A stretch of DNA of 5,953 nucleotides from Rhodospirillales bacterium (lineage in GTDB: Bacteria > Pseudomonadota > Alphaproteobacteria > Rhodospirillales > Defluviicoccaceae), in assembly GCA_030622775.1 (NCBI GenBank), contig JAUXFS010000137.1, forward strand, positions 1 to 5,953. The letters are read 5' to 3'. Shown here piece after piece: positions 5,897 to 5,953 of the stretch. A model generated the notes under the pieces. It was not told where the DNA came from. It searched no databases and saw nothing but the letters and a program-made list of their open reading frames with translations. The position numbers and the translations under genes are program-made. Within the stretch, counting starts at the first letter, position 1. Each line of letters begins with the position of its first letter.

Positions 5897-5953
5897 AACG
5901 GCGGGGGCGCTGGCGGGGCGAATTACGGGCGGGAGGGGGCGCGTCGGCGTGTC

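Larger units (their letters stand above)
5686..5953. other. Gene-free tail after the EAL gene
   Basis: These 268 bp contain no gene I can support. From 5700 to about 5830 the sequence is clearly richer in A and T than the rest of the window. This patch holds the 23-bp tandem repeat and a 19-codon open frame at 5780-5839 whose start resembles a RAYT-type transposase. From about 5870 onward it becomes extremely GC-rich, with a 7-bp hairpin (5875-5896) and several G-runs. There is no clear rho-independent terminator for the EAL gene. The abrupt composition change suggests inserted or decayed mobile DNA, by inference. Confidence 0.5.

Noticed and set aside
5779..5953. Frame running off the window end in the plus strand
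   Set aside because: The frame stays open to the edge but has no ATG or ribosome binding site, and reads as Gly/Ala/Arg-rich sequence; too weak to call a partial gene.

Overview
The window is GC-rich (very high G/C at third codon positions) and reads like the chromosome of an alphaproteobacterium, probably of the Rhodospirillales type. This placement is inferred from codon bias and gene families: an IalB-like exported protein, a Tat-exported intradiol dioxygenase and a CSS/EAL phosphodiesterase. No rRNA, tRNA, CRISPR array or intact insertion sequence is visible.

Layout: (1) 2-1426, minus strand: complete ahcY (S-adenosylhomocysteine hydrolase). Its 3' end almost touches the window edge, and a 324-bp gene-free leader follows at 1427-1750. 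(2) 1751-2140, minus strand: a small, unrecognised, membrane-anchored protein rich in histidine. (3) 2141-2249: a divergent intergenic region with a 9-bp inverted repeat. (4) 2250-3999, plus strand: three closely packed genes for probable envelope proteins. They are an IalB-like protein with a paired-cysteine core, a TPR protein with a CxxxC tail, and a Tat-signal intradiol ring-cleavage dioxygenase whose ATG overlaps the TPR stop codon (ATGA). (5) 4000-4125: a spacer with a perfect 12-bp tandem repeat. (6) 4126-5685, plus strand: a membrane-bound cyclic-di-GMP phosphodiesterase with an N-terminal CSS-type periplasmic sensor and a complete EAL active site. (7) 5686-5953: a gene-free tail with a perfect 23-bp tandem repeat, a locally AT-richer patch, a possible remnant of a RAYT-type (Y1) transposase start, and a G-rich end.

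How the genes work together: ahcY is a housekeeping methyl-cycle gene transcribed away from the rest. The plus-strand genes share an envelope address: each starts with a signal or membrane segment and three of the four carry a close cysteine pair in the exported part. The TPR and dioxygenase genes are almost certainly co-translated. The IalB-like gene, 50 bp upstream, probably belongs to the same transcript. The EAL gene is 126 bp further on and may have its own promoter.

The least expected signal is that the EAL gene is bracketed by two related direct-repeat blocks (about 4055-4101 and 5693-5757). Each consists of a CCGGATGCNTCG word followed by two tandem copies of a CCGGG(G)ACA-containing unit. 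With the RAYT-like fragment next door, this suggests a small repeat family spread through intergenic spaces, but that interpretation is inference.
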